Assembly: GCF_013030945.1 (NCBI RefSeq) | Contig: NZ_JABBXF010000061.1 | Coordinates: 1 to 62,925 of the forward strand | DNA: 62,925 bases | Source of the DNA: Streptomyces morookaense | Lineage (GTDB): Bacteria; Actinomycetota; Actinomycetes; Streptomycetales; Streptomycetaceae | Reading direction: 5' to 3' | In this document: positions 50,569 through 59,793 of the stretch, piece by piece | Layout of the letters: every line of letters begins with the position of its first letter | Position numbering within the stretch: the first letter of the stretch is position 1 | Translations under genes and position numbers: made by a program | The notes under the pieces: model-generated | What the model was told of the DNA's origin: nothing | Databases searched by the model: none | Seen by the model: the letters and a program-made list of their open reading frames with translations, nothing else

Positions 50569-53237
50569 TGGAGTCGGCTGAAATCCGCCGCCGCTGGCTG
50601 CGCTTCTTCGAGGAGCGCGGGCACACCGTCGTGCCGTCGGCTTCGGTCATCGCGGACGACCCGACGCTGCTGCTGGTCAACGCGGGCATGGTCCCCTTCA
50701 AGCCGTACTTCCTCGGCGAGGTCAAGCCGCCCTTCCCGCGCGCCACCAGCGTGCAGAAGTGCATCCGCACCCCGGACATCGAAGAGGTCGGCAAGACCAC
50801 CCGGCACGGCACGTTCTTCCAGATGTGCGGCAACTTCTCCTTCGGCGACTACTTCAAGGAAGGGGCCATCAAGCTCTCCTGGGAGCTGCTGACGAAGCCC
50901 GTCGCCGACGGCGGCTTCGGCCTGGAGCCGGAGAAGCTCTGGATCACCGTCTACCAGGACGACGACGAGGCCGAGCAGATCTGGCGGGATGTCGTCGGCG
51001 TCCCCGCCGAGCGCATCCAGCGCCTGGGCAAGAAGGACAACTTCTGGTCCATGGGCGTCCCCGGCCCCTGCGGCCCGTGCTCCGAGATCAACTACGACCG
51101 CGGCCCCGAGTTCGGCGTCGAGGGCGGCCCGGCCGTCAACGACGAGCGGTACGTGGAGATCTGGAACCTGGTCTTCATGCAGTACGAGCGCGGTGAGGGC
51201 GCCGGCAAGGAGGACTTCCCGATCCTCGGCGACCTGCCCAGCAAGAACATCGACACCGGTCTCGGCCTCGAGCGCCTGGCGATGATCCTGCAGGGCGTGC
51301 AGAACATGTACGAGACCGACACCCTGCGCGTCGTGATCGACAAGGCCACCGAGCTGACCGGCGTCCGCTACGGCGCCGCCCACGACACCGACGTCTCGCT
51401 GCGCGTGGTCGCCGACCACATCCGCACCTCCACCATGCTCATCGGTGACGGCGTCACCCCCGGCAACGAGGGCCGCGGCTACGTCCTGCGCCGCATCATG
51501 CGCCGCGCCATCCGCAACATGCGCCTGCTGGGCGCCACCGGCCCGGTCGCCGGCGAGCTGTTCGACGTGGTCATCAAGACCATGGGGCAGCAGTACCCGG
51601 AGCTGGAGACGGACCGCAAGCGCATCGAGACCGTCGCGCTCGCCGAGGAGGCCGCCTTCCTCAAGACGCTGAAGGCCGGCACCAACATCCTCGACACGGC
51701 CGTCACCGACACCAAGGCCGCCGGCGGCACCGTCCTGGCCGGTGAGAAGGCCTTCCTGCTCCACGACACCTGGGGCTTCCCGATCGACCTCACCCTCGAG
51801 ATGGCCGCCGAGCAGGGCCTCTCGGTGGACGAGGCCGGGTTCCGCCGCCTGATGAAGGAGCAGCGGGACCGCGCCAAGGCCGACGCCATGGTGAAGAAGA
51901 GCGGCCACGCCGACCTCTCCGCCTACCGCATCCTGGCCGACGAGTCCGGCGAGACCGCCTTCACGGGCTACACCCACACCGAGAACGAGGCCACGGTCGT
52001 CGGTCTGCTGGTGGACGGCGTGCCCTCGCCCGCCGCCACCGAGGGCGACGAGGTCGAGGTCGTCCTCGACCGCACCCCCTTCTACGCCGAGGGCGGCGGC
52101 CAGCTCGCCGACCAGGGCCGGATCAGGCTCGACAGCGGTGCGGTCATCGAGGTCCGCGACGTGCAGAAGCCGGTTCCGGGCGTCAGCGTGCACAAGGGTG
52201 TCGTCCAGGTCGGCGAGGTCACGCTCGGCGCATCCGCCTACGCCGTCATCGATGTGACGCGCCGTCGGGCCATCGCCCGCGCCCACAGCGCCACCCACCT
52301 CACCCACCAGGCGCTCCGCGACGCCCTCGGCCCGACGGCCGCCCAGGCCGGTTCCGAGAACTCGCCCGGCCGCTTCCGCTTCGACTTCGGCTCGCCGGCC
52401 GCCGTGCCCGGCACCGTGCTCACCGACGTCGAGCAGAAGATCAACGAGGTCCTCTCCCGTGAACTCGACGTCCACGCCGAGGTCATGAGCCTGGACGAGG
52501 CCAAGAAGGCCGGTGCCATCGCCGAGTTCGGCGAGAAGTACGGCGAGCGCGTGCGCGTCGTGACCATCGGCGACTTCTCCAAGGAGCTGTGCGGCGGTAC
52601 GCACGTCGCCAACACCGCCCAGCTGGGCCTGGTGAAGCTGCTCGGCGAGTCCTCGATCGGCTCCGGCGTGCGCCGCGTCGAGGCCCTGGTCGGTGCCGAC
52701 GCCTACAACTTCCTGGCCAGGGAGCACACGGTCGTCGCCCAGCTCACCGAGCTGGTCAAGGGCCGCCCGGAGGAGCTGCCGGAGAAGATCTCCGGGATGC
52801 TCGCCAAGCTCCGCGAGGCCGAGAAGGAGATCGAGCGCTTCCGCGCCGAGAAGGTCCTGCAGGCCGCCGCCGGTCTGGCCGACGGTGCCAAGGACGTCCG
52901 CGGCGTGGCCCTGGTGACGGGGCGGGTGGCCGACGGCACGAGCGCCGACGACCTGCGCAAGCTGGTCCTCGACGTGCGCGGCCGGATCAACGGCGGCCGC
53001 CCGGCCGTCGTGGCCCTGTTCACGGTGGCCAACGGCCGTCCGCTGACGGTGATCGCCACCAACGACGCCGCCCGCGAGCGCGGTCTGAAGGCCGGTGACC
53101 TGGTGCGCACGGCCGCCAAGACCCTCGGCGGCGGTGGCGGCGGCAAGCCGGACGTCGCCCAGGGCGGCGGCCAGAACCCGGAGGCCGTCGGCGAGGCCAT
53201 GGCCGCCGTCGAGCGTCTCGTCACGGAAGCGGCCTGA
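50568..53237 (+). CDS. alaS: Alanyl-tRNA synthetase
   Basis: 889-residue class II synthetase. The catalytic core begins ESAEIRRRWLRFFEERGH and contains NAGMVPFKPYFLG and TRHGTFFQMCGNFSFGDYF. The editing domain has both zinc motifs, AHSATHL (HxxxH) and CGGTHV (CxxxH). The C-terminal coiled-coil and Gly-rich DHHA1 C-Ala domain ends with GGGGGGKPDVAQGGG. All standard parts are present, so it should both charge and proofread alanine. ATG 50568 overlaps the preceding stop by one base. Confidence 0.97.
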   Translation: MESAEIRRRWLRFFEERGHTVVPSASVIADDPTLLLVNAGMVPFKPYFLGEVKPPFPRATSVQKCIRTPDIEEVGKTTRHGTFFQMCGNFSFGDYFKEGAIKLSWELLTKPVADGGFGLEPEKLWITVYQDDDEAEQIWRDVVGVPAERIQRLGKKDNFWSMGVPGPCGPCSEINYDRGPEFGVEGGPAVNDERYVEIWNLVFMQYERGEGAGKEDFPILGDLPSKNIDTGLGLERLAMILQGVQNMYETDTLRVVIDKATELTGVRYGAAHDTDVSLRVVADHIRTSTMLIGDGVTPGNEGRGYVLRRIMRRAIRNMRLLGATGPVAGELFDVVIKTMGQQYPELETDRKRIETVALAEEAAFLKTLKAGTNILDTAVTDTKAAGGTVLAGEKAFLLHDTWGFPIDLTLEMAAEQGLSVDEAGFRRLMKEQRDRAKADAMVKKSGHADLSAYRILADESGETAFTGYTHTENEATVVGLLVDGVPSPAATEGDEVEVVLDRTPFYAEGGGQLADQGRIRLDSGAVIEVRDVQKPVPGVSVHKGVVQVGEVTLGASAYAVIDVTRRRAIARAHSATHLTHQALRDALGPTAAQAGSENSPGRFRFDFGSPAAVPGTVLTDVEQKINEVLSRELDVHAEVMSLDEAKKAGAIAEFGEKYGERVRVVTIGDFSKELCGGTHVANTAQLGLVKLLGESSIGSGVRRVEALVGADAYNFLAREHTVVAQLTELVKGRPEELPEKISGMLAKLREAEKEIERFRAEKVLQAAAGLADGAKDVRGVALVTGRVADGTSADDLRKLVLDVRGRINGGRPAVVALFTVANGRPLTVIATNDAARERGLKAGDLVRTAAKTLGGGGGGKPDVAQGGGQNPEAVGEAMAAVERLVTEAA

Positions 53238-53242
53238 TCGCG

Positions 53243-53707
53243 GTGCGACGCGGCAGGCGCATCGCCGTGGATGTCGGGGACGCCCGGATCGGGGTCGCCT
53301 CGTGCGACCCCGACGGGGTCCTCGCCACCCCGGTGGAGACCGTTCCCGGCCGGGACATCCCGCAGGCCCACAAGCGGCTGGCGGCGATCGTCGCGGAGTA
53401 CGAACCCATCGAGGTCGTCGTCGGCCTGCCCCGCTCGCTCAGCGGGCGGGAGGGCCCGGCGGCCGCCAAGGTGCGGACCTTCGCCAAGGAGATGGCCCGG
53501 CGCATCGCGCCGGTCCCGGTCCGGCTGGTCGACGAGCGGATGACAACCGTCACAGCGGCACAGGGCCTGCGGGCCTCGGGCGTCAGCTCCAAGAAGGGCC
53601 GGTCCGTGGTGGACCAGGCCGCGGCCGTGGTGATCCTGCAGAACGCCCTGGAGACCGAGAAGGTCTCGGGGCGGCCCCCGGGCGAGGCCGTCGACGTGGT
53701 CATCTGA
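53243..53707 (+). CDS. ruvX: Putative pre-16S rRNA nuclease / Holliday junction resolvase-like RuvX (YqgF)
   Basis: 154-residue RNase H-like protein. It begins RRGRRIAVDVGDARIGVASCD with the first catalytic Asp, has VVVGLPRSLSGREGPAA, DERMTT in the third motif, and ends with VDQAAAVVILQNAL containing the last Asp. YqgF matures the 5' end of 16S rRNA in E. coli and in mycobacteria has been linked to junction resolution; both names are used. The gene starts 5 bp after alaS, as in most bacteria where it follows alaS and precedes mltG. Confidence 0.94.
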   Translation: MRRGRRIAVDVGDARIGVASCDPDGVLATPVETVPGRDIPQAHKRLAAIVAEYEPIEVVVGLPRSLSGREGPAAAKVRTFAKEMARRIAPVPVRLVDERMTTVTAAQGLRASGVSSKKGRSVVDQAAAVVILQNALETEKVSGRPPGEAVDVVI

Positions 53708-53841
53708 TCGCAATACGGTAACGTTCCGCGCGACATGGCAGCTGTTCGAATCTCTGCCGGGCAGGACGAGATATCGGACCTGCGCTCCGCGAGGCTTCAA
53801 GGGGCGCTCATCGGCTGCCGCTGTGCGGCACTAGGGGATAG

Positions 53842-55431
53842 ATGACTGAGTACGGCCGGGGTCCCGGCTCCCAACCGTGGCACCCCGAGGACCCCCTGTA
53901 CGGGGACCAGGGGTACACCGGGCAGCAGTACGCCGCGCAGCAGCAGCAGGTGCAGCAGCCCCCCTACGGTCAGCAGCACTACCCCGGTCAGCAGCAGTAC
54001 GGCTGGGACCCCTCGCAGGACACGGGGGGTCCCTACGCCGCACAGCCCGGCGCGGTCCCGTACACCGAGCAGCACACGGGCCAGTACCCGGTCGGCCATA
54101 CCGTCGAGCAGGCGGATCACTACGGCCACACCGACCCCTACCCGCCGCAGCACCAGGAGCAGGTGCCGCAGCAGCAGACCGCGTACGTCGGCGAGCAGCG
54201 CACCGCCGAGGCGGAGCCCGCGGACGACCGGATCTCGCTCTTCGACGACCCGGCCGAGGACCCGGCGGTCCCCGCCGGTACCGACGAGGAGGCCGGCGAG
54301 GCCGAGCCCGCCGGGGAGCGCAAGCGCGGCCGCGGGCGCACCAAGAAGCCCAAGAAGCGCCGCAGCGGCACGGCTTGTCTGCTGGTCGCCGTGGTGCTGG
54401 TCGGCGGCGTGGGTGGCCTGGGGTACCTGGGCTACGACTACTGGCAGGCCAACTTCGGTCCCGCGCCCGACTTCGACGGCGAGGGCACCGGCCAGGTCCA
54501 GGTGGTGATCCCGAAGGGGTCGAGCCTGACCCAGATGGGCCAGATCCTGGAGAAGAACGGCGTGGTCAAGAGCGCCCGCGCGTTCGCCGAGGCAGCCGAC
54601 AAGAGCGCCAAGGGCAAGGGCATCCAGCCGGGCACGTACAGCCTGCGCAAGGAGATGTCGGCGCAGGCGGCCATCGCCATGATGAGCGACAACACCAACT
54701 TCCTGACCTTCGGCGAGGGCACCCGGGCCGTCGACGTCTACGCGGCGATCGACAAGAAGCTCGACCTCAAGCCGGGCACGACCAAGGACGTCGCCAAGGA
54801 CCAGGCGAAGAACCTGGGGCTGCCGGACTGGGCGAACGACGACCCGAAGATCAAGGATCCGCTGGAGGGCTTCCTCTTCCCGTCGCAGTACAACGCGGGC
54901 AAGGGCACCAAGCCGGAGGACATCCTGCGGCAGATGGTGGCCCGCGCGAAGGACAACTACGCGCAGCAGGACCTGGACGGCAAGGCGAAGGAACTCGGCC
55001 TGAAATCGCCGATGCAGCTCGTCACCGTGGCCAGCCTGGTGCAGGCCGAGGGCGTGACGCACGACGACTTCCGCAAGATGGCGCGGGTCGTCTACAACCG
55101 CCTCAAGCCCACCAACACCGAGACGAACGGCAAGCTGCAGTTCGACTCGACCTTCAACTACCTCAAGAACCAGAGCAAGATCAACATCGGGACGGCGGAG
55201 ATCCACTCCGACCAGGACCCGTACAACACCTATGTGCACAAGGGCCTGCCGCCCGGCCCCATCGGCAACCCCGGCATGGTCGCCCTGCAGGCGGCCATGG
55301 ACCCGGAGCAGGGGGACTGGTACTACTTCGTCTCCATCGACGGCAAGACGCAGTTCGCCACCACCCTCGCCGAGCACGACAAGCTCGTCCGCGAGTTCAA
55401 CGACAGCCAGAAAAAGAAGAAGCAGGGATGA
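53842..55431 (+). CDS. mltG: Endolytic murein transglycosylase MltG with long disordered N-terminus
   Basis: 529 residues. The first about 165 residues are Gln/Pro/Tyr/Gly-rich and cytoplasmic, then a basic KRKRGRGRTKKPKKRR-type stretch, one membrane helix (CLLVAVVLVGGVGGLGYLG), and the YceG/MltG domain (about 210-529) outside. That domain has the LysM-like start VVIPKGSSLTQMGQILEKNGVV, the catalytic Glu in LVTVASLVQAEG, and DSTFNYLKNQS. MltG cuts nascent peptidoglycan and sets strand length. ATG 53842 has GGGGATAG upstream. Its stop overlaps aroE (ATGA). Confidence 0.93.
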   Translation: MTEYGRGPGSQPWHPEDPLYGDQGYTGQQYAAQQQQVQQPPYGQQHYPGQQQYGWDPSQDTGGPYAAQPGAVPYTEQHTGQYPVGHTVEQADHYGHTDPYPPQHQEQVPQQQTAYVGEQRTAEAEPADDRISLFDDPAEDPAVPAGTDEEAGEAEPAGERKRGRGRTKKPKKRRSGTACLLVAVVLVGGVGGLGYLGYDYWQANFGPAPDFDGEGTGQVQVVIPKGSSLTQMGQILEKNGVVKSARAFAEAADKSAKGKGIQPGTYSLRKEMSAQAAIAMMSDNTNFLTFGEGTRAVDVYAAIDKKLDLKPGTTKDVAKDQAKNLGLPDWANDDPKIKDPLEGFLFPSQYNAGKGTKPEDILRQMVARAKDNYAQQDLDGKAKELGLKSPMQLVTVASLVQAEGVTHDDFRKMARVVYNRLKPTNTETNGKLQFDSTFNYLKNQSKINIGTAEIHSDQDPYNTYVHKGLPPGPIGNPGMVALQAAMDPEQGDWYYFVSIDGKTQFATTLAEHDKLVREFNDSQKKKKQG

Positions 55432-56273
55432 GTGACCTGACGCAGCACCGCCGCCGTGCGGCGGTGCTCGGTTCGCCGATCGCCCACTCGCTCTCCCCGG
55501 TGCTGCACCGGGCCGCCTATGCGGAACTGGGCCTGCAGGACTGGACGTACGACCGCTTCGAGGTCGACGAGGCCGCGCTGCCCGCCTTCCTGGACGGCCT
55601 CGGCGGCGAGTGGGCCGGGCTGTCCCTGACCATGCCGCTCAAGCGTGCGGTCATCCCGCTGCTGGACGAGGTCGGCCCGACGGCCCGCTCGGTGGAGGCG
55701 GTCAACACCGTCGTGTTCACCGAGGACGGCCGGCGTCTCGGCGACAACACCGACATCCCCGGCATCGCGGCCGCCCTCGCCGAACGCGGCGTCGAGAAGA
55801 CGGGTTCCGCCGCCGTCCTCGGCGCCGGGGCCACCGCCTCCTCCGCCCTCGCCGCGCTCGCCCGCATCTGCACCGGCGAGGTCACCGTCTACGTCCGCAG
55901 CGCCGAGCGCGCGGCCGAAATGCAGCGGTGGGGCGAGCGGCTCGGCGTCCCCGTGCGCACGGCGGACTGGGCGGACGCCGCCGAGGCCTTCGCCGCCCCG
56001 CTGGTCGTCGCCACCACCCCCGCCGGTGCCACCGACGCGCTGGCTGCCTCCGTGCCCGAGCGGCCCGGCACGCTCTTCGACGTGCTCTACGAACCGTGGC
56101 CGACCCCGCTGGCCGCCGCATGGCAGCAGCGCGGCGGCCAGGTCGTCGGCGGCCTGGACCTGCTGGTCCACCAAGCCGTCCTCCAGGTCGAGCAGATGAC
56201 CGGCCGTGCCCCGGCCCCGCTGGCCGCGATGCGCGCCGCGGGCGAGACCGCGCTGGCCGCCCGCGGCCGCTGA
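55428..56273 (+). CDS. aroE: Shikimate dehydrogenase
   Basis: 281-residue NADPH-dependent enzyme reducing 3-dehydroshikimate to shikimate. The substrate side has LGSPIAHSLSPVLHRAAY and the catalytic-Lys motif LTMPLKRAV with NTDIPG (partner Asp). The cofactor side has VLGAGATASSALAAL and ends with the GGLDLLVHQAVLQ motif. The NADP basic-patch region (YVRSAERAAEM) fits. ATG 55428 overlaps the mltG stop. A 139-bp gap separates it from aroC. Confidence 0.94.
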   Translation: MSDLTQHRRRAAVLGSPIAHSLSPVLHRAAYAELGLQDWTYDRFEVDEAALPAFLDGLGGEWAGLSLTMPLKRAVIPLLDEVGPTARSVEAVNTVVFTEDGRRLGDNTDIPGIAAALAERGVEKTGSAAVLGAGATASSALAALARICTGEVTVYVRSAERAAEMQRWGERLGVPVRTADWADAAEAFAAPLVVATTPAGATDALAASVPERPGTLFDVLYEPWPTPLAAAWQQRGGQVVGGLDLLVHQAVLQVEQMTGRAPAPLAAMRAAGETALAARGR

Positions 56274-56412
56274 CGGCGTCCCGGAACCTGACGCATCAGG
56301 TCCACACCCTGGACCGGCAGCCGGGGAAAACCCCGCGGCATGGGAGGATCGGGGGTGGCGGACCGGGTTGCCGCGGCCGCCACGATCCGAGGTGTGAGCA
56401 AGAGGAGTCCCG

Positions 56413-57597
56413 TTGAGCAGGTTGCGCTGGCTGACCGCAGGAGAGTCGCACGGCCCCGCACTCGTGGCGACGCTGGAGGGCCTTCCCGCCGGCGTGCCGA
56501 TCACCACCGAGATGGTGGCGGACCACCTGGCCCGGCGGCGCCTCGGCTATGGACGCGGCGCGCGTATGAAGTTCGAGCGCGACGAGATCACCTTCCTCGG
56601 CGGCGTCCGGCACGGCCTCTCCCTCGGCTCCCCCGTCGCCGTCATGGTCGGCAACACCGAGTGGCCGAAGTGGGAGCAGGTCATGGCGGCCGACCCCGTC
56701 GACCCCGACGAGCTCGCCGCCCTCGCCCGCAACGCCCCGCTCACCCGGCCCCGTCCGGGTCACGCGGACCTGGCGGGCATGCAGAAGTACGGCTTCGACG
56801 AGGCGCGGCCGGTGCTGGAGCGGGCCTCGGCCCGCGAGACGGCGGCGCGGGTGGCGCTGGGCGCGGTCGCCCGGTCCTTCCTGAAGGAGACCGCCGGCAT
56901 CGAGATCGTCTCGCACGTCGTCGAACTCGCCGCCGCCAAGGCCCCGTACGGCGTCTACCCGAAGCCCTCGGACGTCGAGCGTCTGGACGCCGACCCGGTG
57001 CGCTGCCTCGACCCCGAGGCGAGCAAGGCGATGGTCGCCGAGATCGACCAGGCCCACAAGGACGGCGACACCCTGGGCGGCGTCGTCGAGGTCCTGGCCT
57101 ACGGCGTGCCCGTCGGCCTGGGTTCGCACGTGCACTGGGACCGCCGCCTGGACGCCCGCCTGGCCTCCGCGCTGATGGGCATTCAGGCCATCAAGGGCGT
57201 CGAGCTCGGCGACGGCTTCGAGCTGGCGCGGGTGCCCGGCTCGCAGGCGCACGACGAGATCGTGCCCACCGAGGACGGCATCCGCCGCGCCACCGGCCGC
57301 TCCGGCGGCACCGAGGGCGGCCTGACCACCGGCGAACTGCTGCGCGTGCGCGCCGCGATGAAGCCGATCGCGACCGTGCCCCGGGCGCTGGCCACCGTCG
57401 ACGTGACCACCGGCGAGCCCGCCCAGGCGCACCACCAGCGCTCCGACGTCTGCGCGGTCCCCGCGGCCGGCATCGTGGCCGAGGCCATGGTGGCGCTGGT
57501 GCTGGCCGACGCGGTGGTCGAGAAGTTCGGCGGCGACAGCGTCGCCGAGACCCGCCGCAACGTCCGCGGCTACCTCGACAACCTGGCCGTCAAGTGA
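56413..57597 (+). CDS. aroC: Chorismate synthase
   Basis: 394-residue FMN-dependent enzyme turning EPSP into chorismate. Hallmarks are GESHGPALVATLEGLPAG, RRRLGYGRGARMKFERD, RPGHADLAGMQKYGF and SGGTEGGLTTGELLRVRAAMKP, with both conserved His residues and DVCAVPAAGIVAEAM. TTG 56413 is the start: AGAGGAG sits 5 nt upstream and the homology begins with RLRWLTAGESHG. Its stop overlaps aroK by GTGA, opening the coupled aroC-aroK-aroB-aroQ run. Confidence 0.97.
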   Translation: MSRLRWLTAGESHGPALVATLEGLPAGVPITTEMVADHLARRRLGYGRGARMKFERDEITFLGGVRHGLSLGSPVAVMVGNTEWPKWEQVMAADPVDPDELAALARNAPLTRPRPGHADLAGMQKYGFDEARPVLERASARETAARVALGAVARSFLKETAGIEIVSHVVELAAAKAPYGVYPKPSDVERLDADPVRCLDPEASKAMVAEIDQAHKDGDTLGGVVEVLAYGVPVGLGSHVHWDRRLDARLASALMGIQAIKGVELGDGFELARVPGSQAHDEIVPTEDGIRRATGRSGGTEGGLTTGELLRVRAAMKPIATVPRALATVDVTTGEPAQAHHQRSDVCAVPAAGIVAEAMVALVLADAVVEKFGGDSVAETRRNVRGYLDNLAVK

Positions 57598-58127
57598 CCC
57601 CCGCCGTCGTCCTGGTGGGCCCGCCGGGAGCCGGCAAGTCCACCGTCGGTGCCCTGCTCGCCGAGAAGCTGGGCACCGGCTACCGGGACACCGACGCCGA
57701 CATCGAGCGGACGGCCGGCAAGCCCATCCCGGAGATCTTCATCGACGAGGGCGAGCCGCACTTCCGCGAGCTGGAGCGGCAGGCCGTGCGCACCGCCGTG
57801 GCCGAGCACCCAGGGGTGCTCGCCCTCGGCGGCGGCGCCGTCATGGACCCCGCCACCCGCGCCCTGCTCACCGGCCTGCCCGTGGTCTTCCTCGACGTCG
57901 AACTCGCCGACGCCGTGCACCGGGTGGGCCTGGACACCCCGCGCCCGCTCCTCGCCGTCAACCCGCGCAAGCGCTGGCGCGAGCTGATGGAGCAGCGCCG
58001 CCCCCTCTACACCGAGGTCGCCCGGGCCGTCGTGGCCACCGGCGGCCGGGCCCCCGCCGAGGTCGCCGACGCCGTGCTCGACGCGCTCGGCCTCCCCGCC
58101 GGCCCCACACCGGACATCACGCAGTGA
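57594..58127 (+). CDS. aroK: Shikimate kinase
   Basis: 177-residue P-loop kinase phosphorylating shikimate at O3. Walker A is LVGPPGAGKSTVG, the shikimate-binding DTDADIERTAGKPI follows, then GEPHFRELERQAV, LALGGGAV and the lid around TPRPLLAVNPRKRW. Length is usual. GTG 57594 overlaps the aroC stop by four bases. It ends 7 bp before aroB. Confidence 0.95.
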   Translation: MTPAVVLVGPPGAGKSTVGALLAEKLGTGYRDTDADIERTAGKPIPEIFIDEGEPHFRELERQAVRTAVAEHPGVLALGGGAVMDPATRALLTGLPVVFLDVELADAVHRVGLDTPRPLLAVNPRKRWRELMEQRRPLYTEVARAVVATGGRAPAEVADAVLDALGLPAGPTPDITQ

Positions 58128-58134
58128 GGAACCC

Positions 58135-59223
58135 ATGACGGACGCCCCCACCCGTATCCAGGTCGCCGGCAGCGCGGGCACCGCGCCGTACGAGGTCCTG
58201 GTCGGGCAGCAGCTGCTGGGCGAGCTGCCCGCTCTCGTCGGCCCCGCCAAGCGGGTCGCGGTGCTGCACCCCGAGGCCCTCGCCGCCACCGGCGAGGCGC
58301 TGCGCGAGGACCTCGCGGCCCAGGGCTACGAGGCCATCGCCATCCAGGTGCCCAACGCCGAGGAGGCCAAGACCGCCGAGGTCGCGGCCTACTGCTGGAA
58401 GGCGCTGGGCCAGTCGAACTTCACCCGCACCGACGTGATCGTCGGCGTCGGCGGCGGCGCCACCACCGACCTGGCCGGCTTCGTCGCCGCCACCTGGCTG
58501 CGCGGGGTGCGCTGGATCGCCGTGCCCACCACGGTGCTGGGCATGGTCGACGCGGCCGTCGGCGGCAAGACCGGCATCAACACCGCCGAGGGCAAGAACC
58601 TCGTCGGCTCCTTCCACCCGCCGGCCGGGGTGCTGTGCGACCTGGCCGCGCTGGAGTCGCTGCCGGTCCACGACTACGTCAGCGGCCTCGCCGAGATCAT
58701 CAAGGCGGGCTTCATCGCCGACCCGGCCATCCTGGACCTGATCGAGGCGGACCCCGAGGCGGCCCGCACCCCGCAGGGCCCGCACACGGCCGAGCTGATC
58801 GAGCGCGCCATCCGGGTCAAGGCCGAGGTCGTCTCCGGCGACCTCAAGGAGGCCGGCCGCCGCGAGATCCTCAACTACGGGCACACCCTCGCCCACGCGA
58901 TCGAGAAGAACGAGCGCTACGAGTGGCGGCACGGCGCGGCCGTCGCCGTCGGCATGGTCTTCGCCGCCGAACTCGGCCGCATCGCAGGCCGGCTGGACGA
59001 CGCTACCGCCGACCGGCACCGCATGGTGCTGCAGGCGGTGGGCCTGCCCGTCACCTACCGCGGCGACCAGTGGCCCAAGCTGCTGGACACCATGAAGGTC
59101 GACAAGAAGACCCGCGGCGACCGGCTGCGCTTCATCGTCCTGGACGGCCTGGCGAAGCCGGCCGTGATGGAGGCGCCGGATCCGGCCATGCTGCTGGCCG
59201 CGCACGCGGAGATCGCAGCGTGA
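58135..59223 (+). CDS. aroB: 3-Dehydroquinate synthase
   Basis: 362-residue NAD- and metal-dependent enzyme making 3-dehydroquinate from DAHP. Cofactor motif IVGVGGGATTDLAGFVAATWLRG, then VPTTVLGMVDAAVGGKTGIN and the metal ligands in the REILNYGHTLAHAIE segment and at WRHGAAVAVGMVF. The full domain is present. ATG 58135. The stop overlaps aroQ (GTGA). DAHP synthase, the step before, is not in this window. Confidence 0.96.
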   Translation: MTDAPTRIQVAGSAGTAPYEVLVGQQLLGELPALVGPAKRVAVLHPEALAATGEALREDLAAQGYEAIAIQVPNAEEAKTAEVAAYCWKALGQSNFTRTDVIVGVGGGATTDLAGFVAATWLRGVRWIAVPTTVLGMVDAAVGGKTGINTAEGKNLVGSFHPPAGVLCDLAALESLPVHDYVSGLAEIIKAGFIADPAILDLIEADPEAARTPQGPHTAELIERAIRVKAEVVSGDLKEAGRREILNYGHTLAHAIEKNERYEWRHGAAVAVGMVFAAELGRIAGRLDDATADRHRMVLQAVGLPVTYRGDQWPKLLDTMKVDKKTRGDRLRFIVLDGLAKPAVMEAPDPAMLLAAHAEIAA

Positions 59224-59660
59224 GCGGCCGCCGGGTTCTCGTGCTCAACGGCCCCAACCTGGGCCGTCTCGGCTCCCGGGAGCCCGATGTCTACGGGGCC
59301 ACGTCCTACGCCGGGCTCGTGGAGGAGTGCACCGCCCTCGGCGCCGAACTCGGCTTCGCCGTCGAGGTGCGGGAGACCAACGACGAGGGCGAGCTGATCC
59401 GCTGGCTGCACGAGGCCGCGGACGGCTCCGTGCCCGTCGTCATCAACCCCGGTGCGTTCACGCACTACTCGTACGCCATGCGCGACGCGGCCGCCCAGCG
59501 CACCGCGCCGCTCATCGAGGTGCACATCTCGAACCCGTACGCACGCGAGGAGTTCCGGCACACCTCCGTGATCGCGGCGGTCGCCAGCGGCACCGTCGCG
59601 GGGTTCGGCATCGGCTCCTACCGGCTCGCGCTGCGGGCCCTCGCGGAGCAACTCGCCTGA
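59220..59660 (+). CDS. aroQ: Type II 3-dehydroquinate dehydratase
   Basis: 146-residue dodecameric-type dehydroquinase converting 3-dehydroquinate to 3-dehydroshikimate. Seen are VLNGPNLGRLGSREPDVYG (catalytic loop with Arg and Tyr), INPGAFTHYSYAMRDA, VHISNPYAREEFRHTSVIA (His and Arg) and GFGIGSYRLAL. With aroB, aroE, aroK and aroC, five of the seven shikimate steps are encoded together here. GTG 59220 overlaps the aroB stop. Confidence 0.95.
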   Translation: MSGRRVLVLNGPNLGRLGSREPDVYGATSYAGLVEECTALGAELGFAVEVRETNDEGELIRWLHEAADGSVPVVINPGAFTHYSYAMRDAAAQRTAPLIEVHISNPYAREEFRHTSVIAAVASGTVAGFGIGSYRLALRALAEQLA

Positions 59661-59793
59661 CCCCCGCGGCGCGTCGGGCACTCGGCGCCCGCCCCGGCCG
59701 TTGACCCCACTGCGGCCGGGCGGGCGGGCGCGCTCCGGTACTCTCCCGTCCGGCCGTGCTTGCGGCCCCTTCTCGAGACTGGAGTGCCACCGG

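Noticed and set aside
59701..59744. TTGACC/TACTCT promoter before the P-loop kinase
   Set aside because: The spacer is 32 bp, far from the required 16-19 bp.
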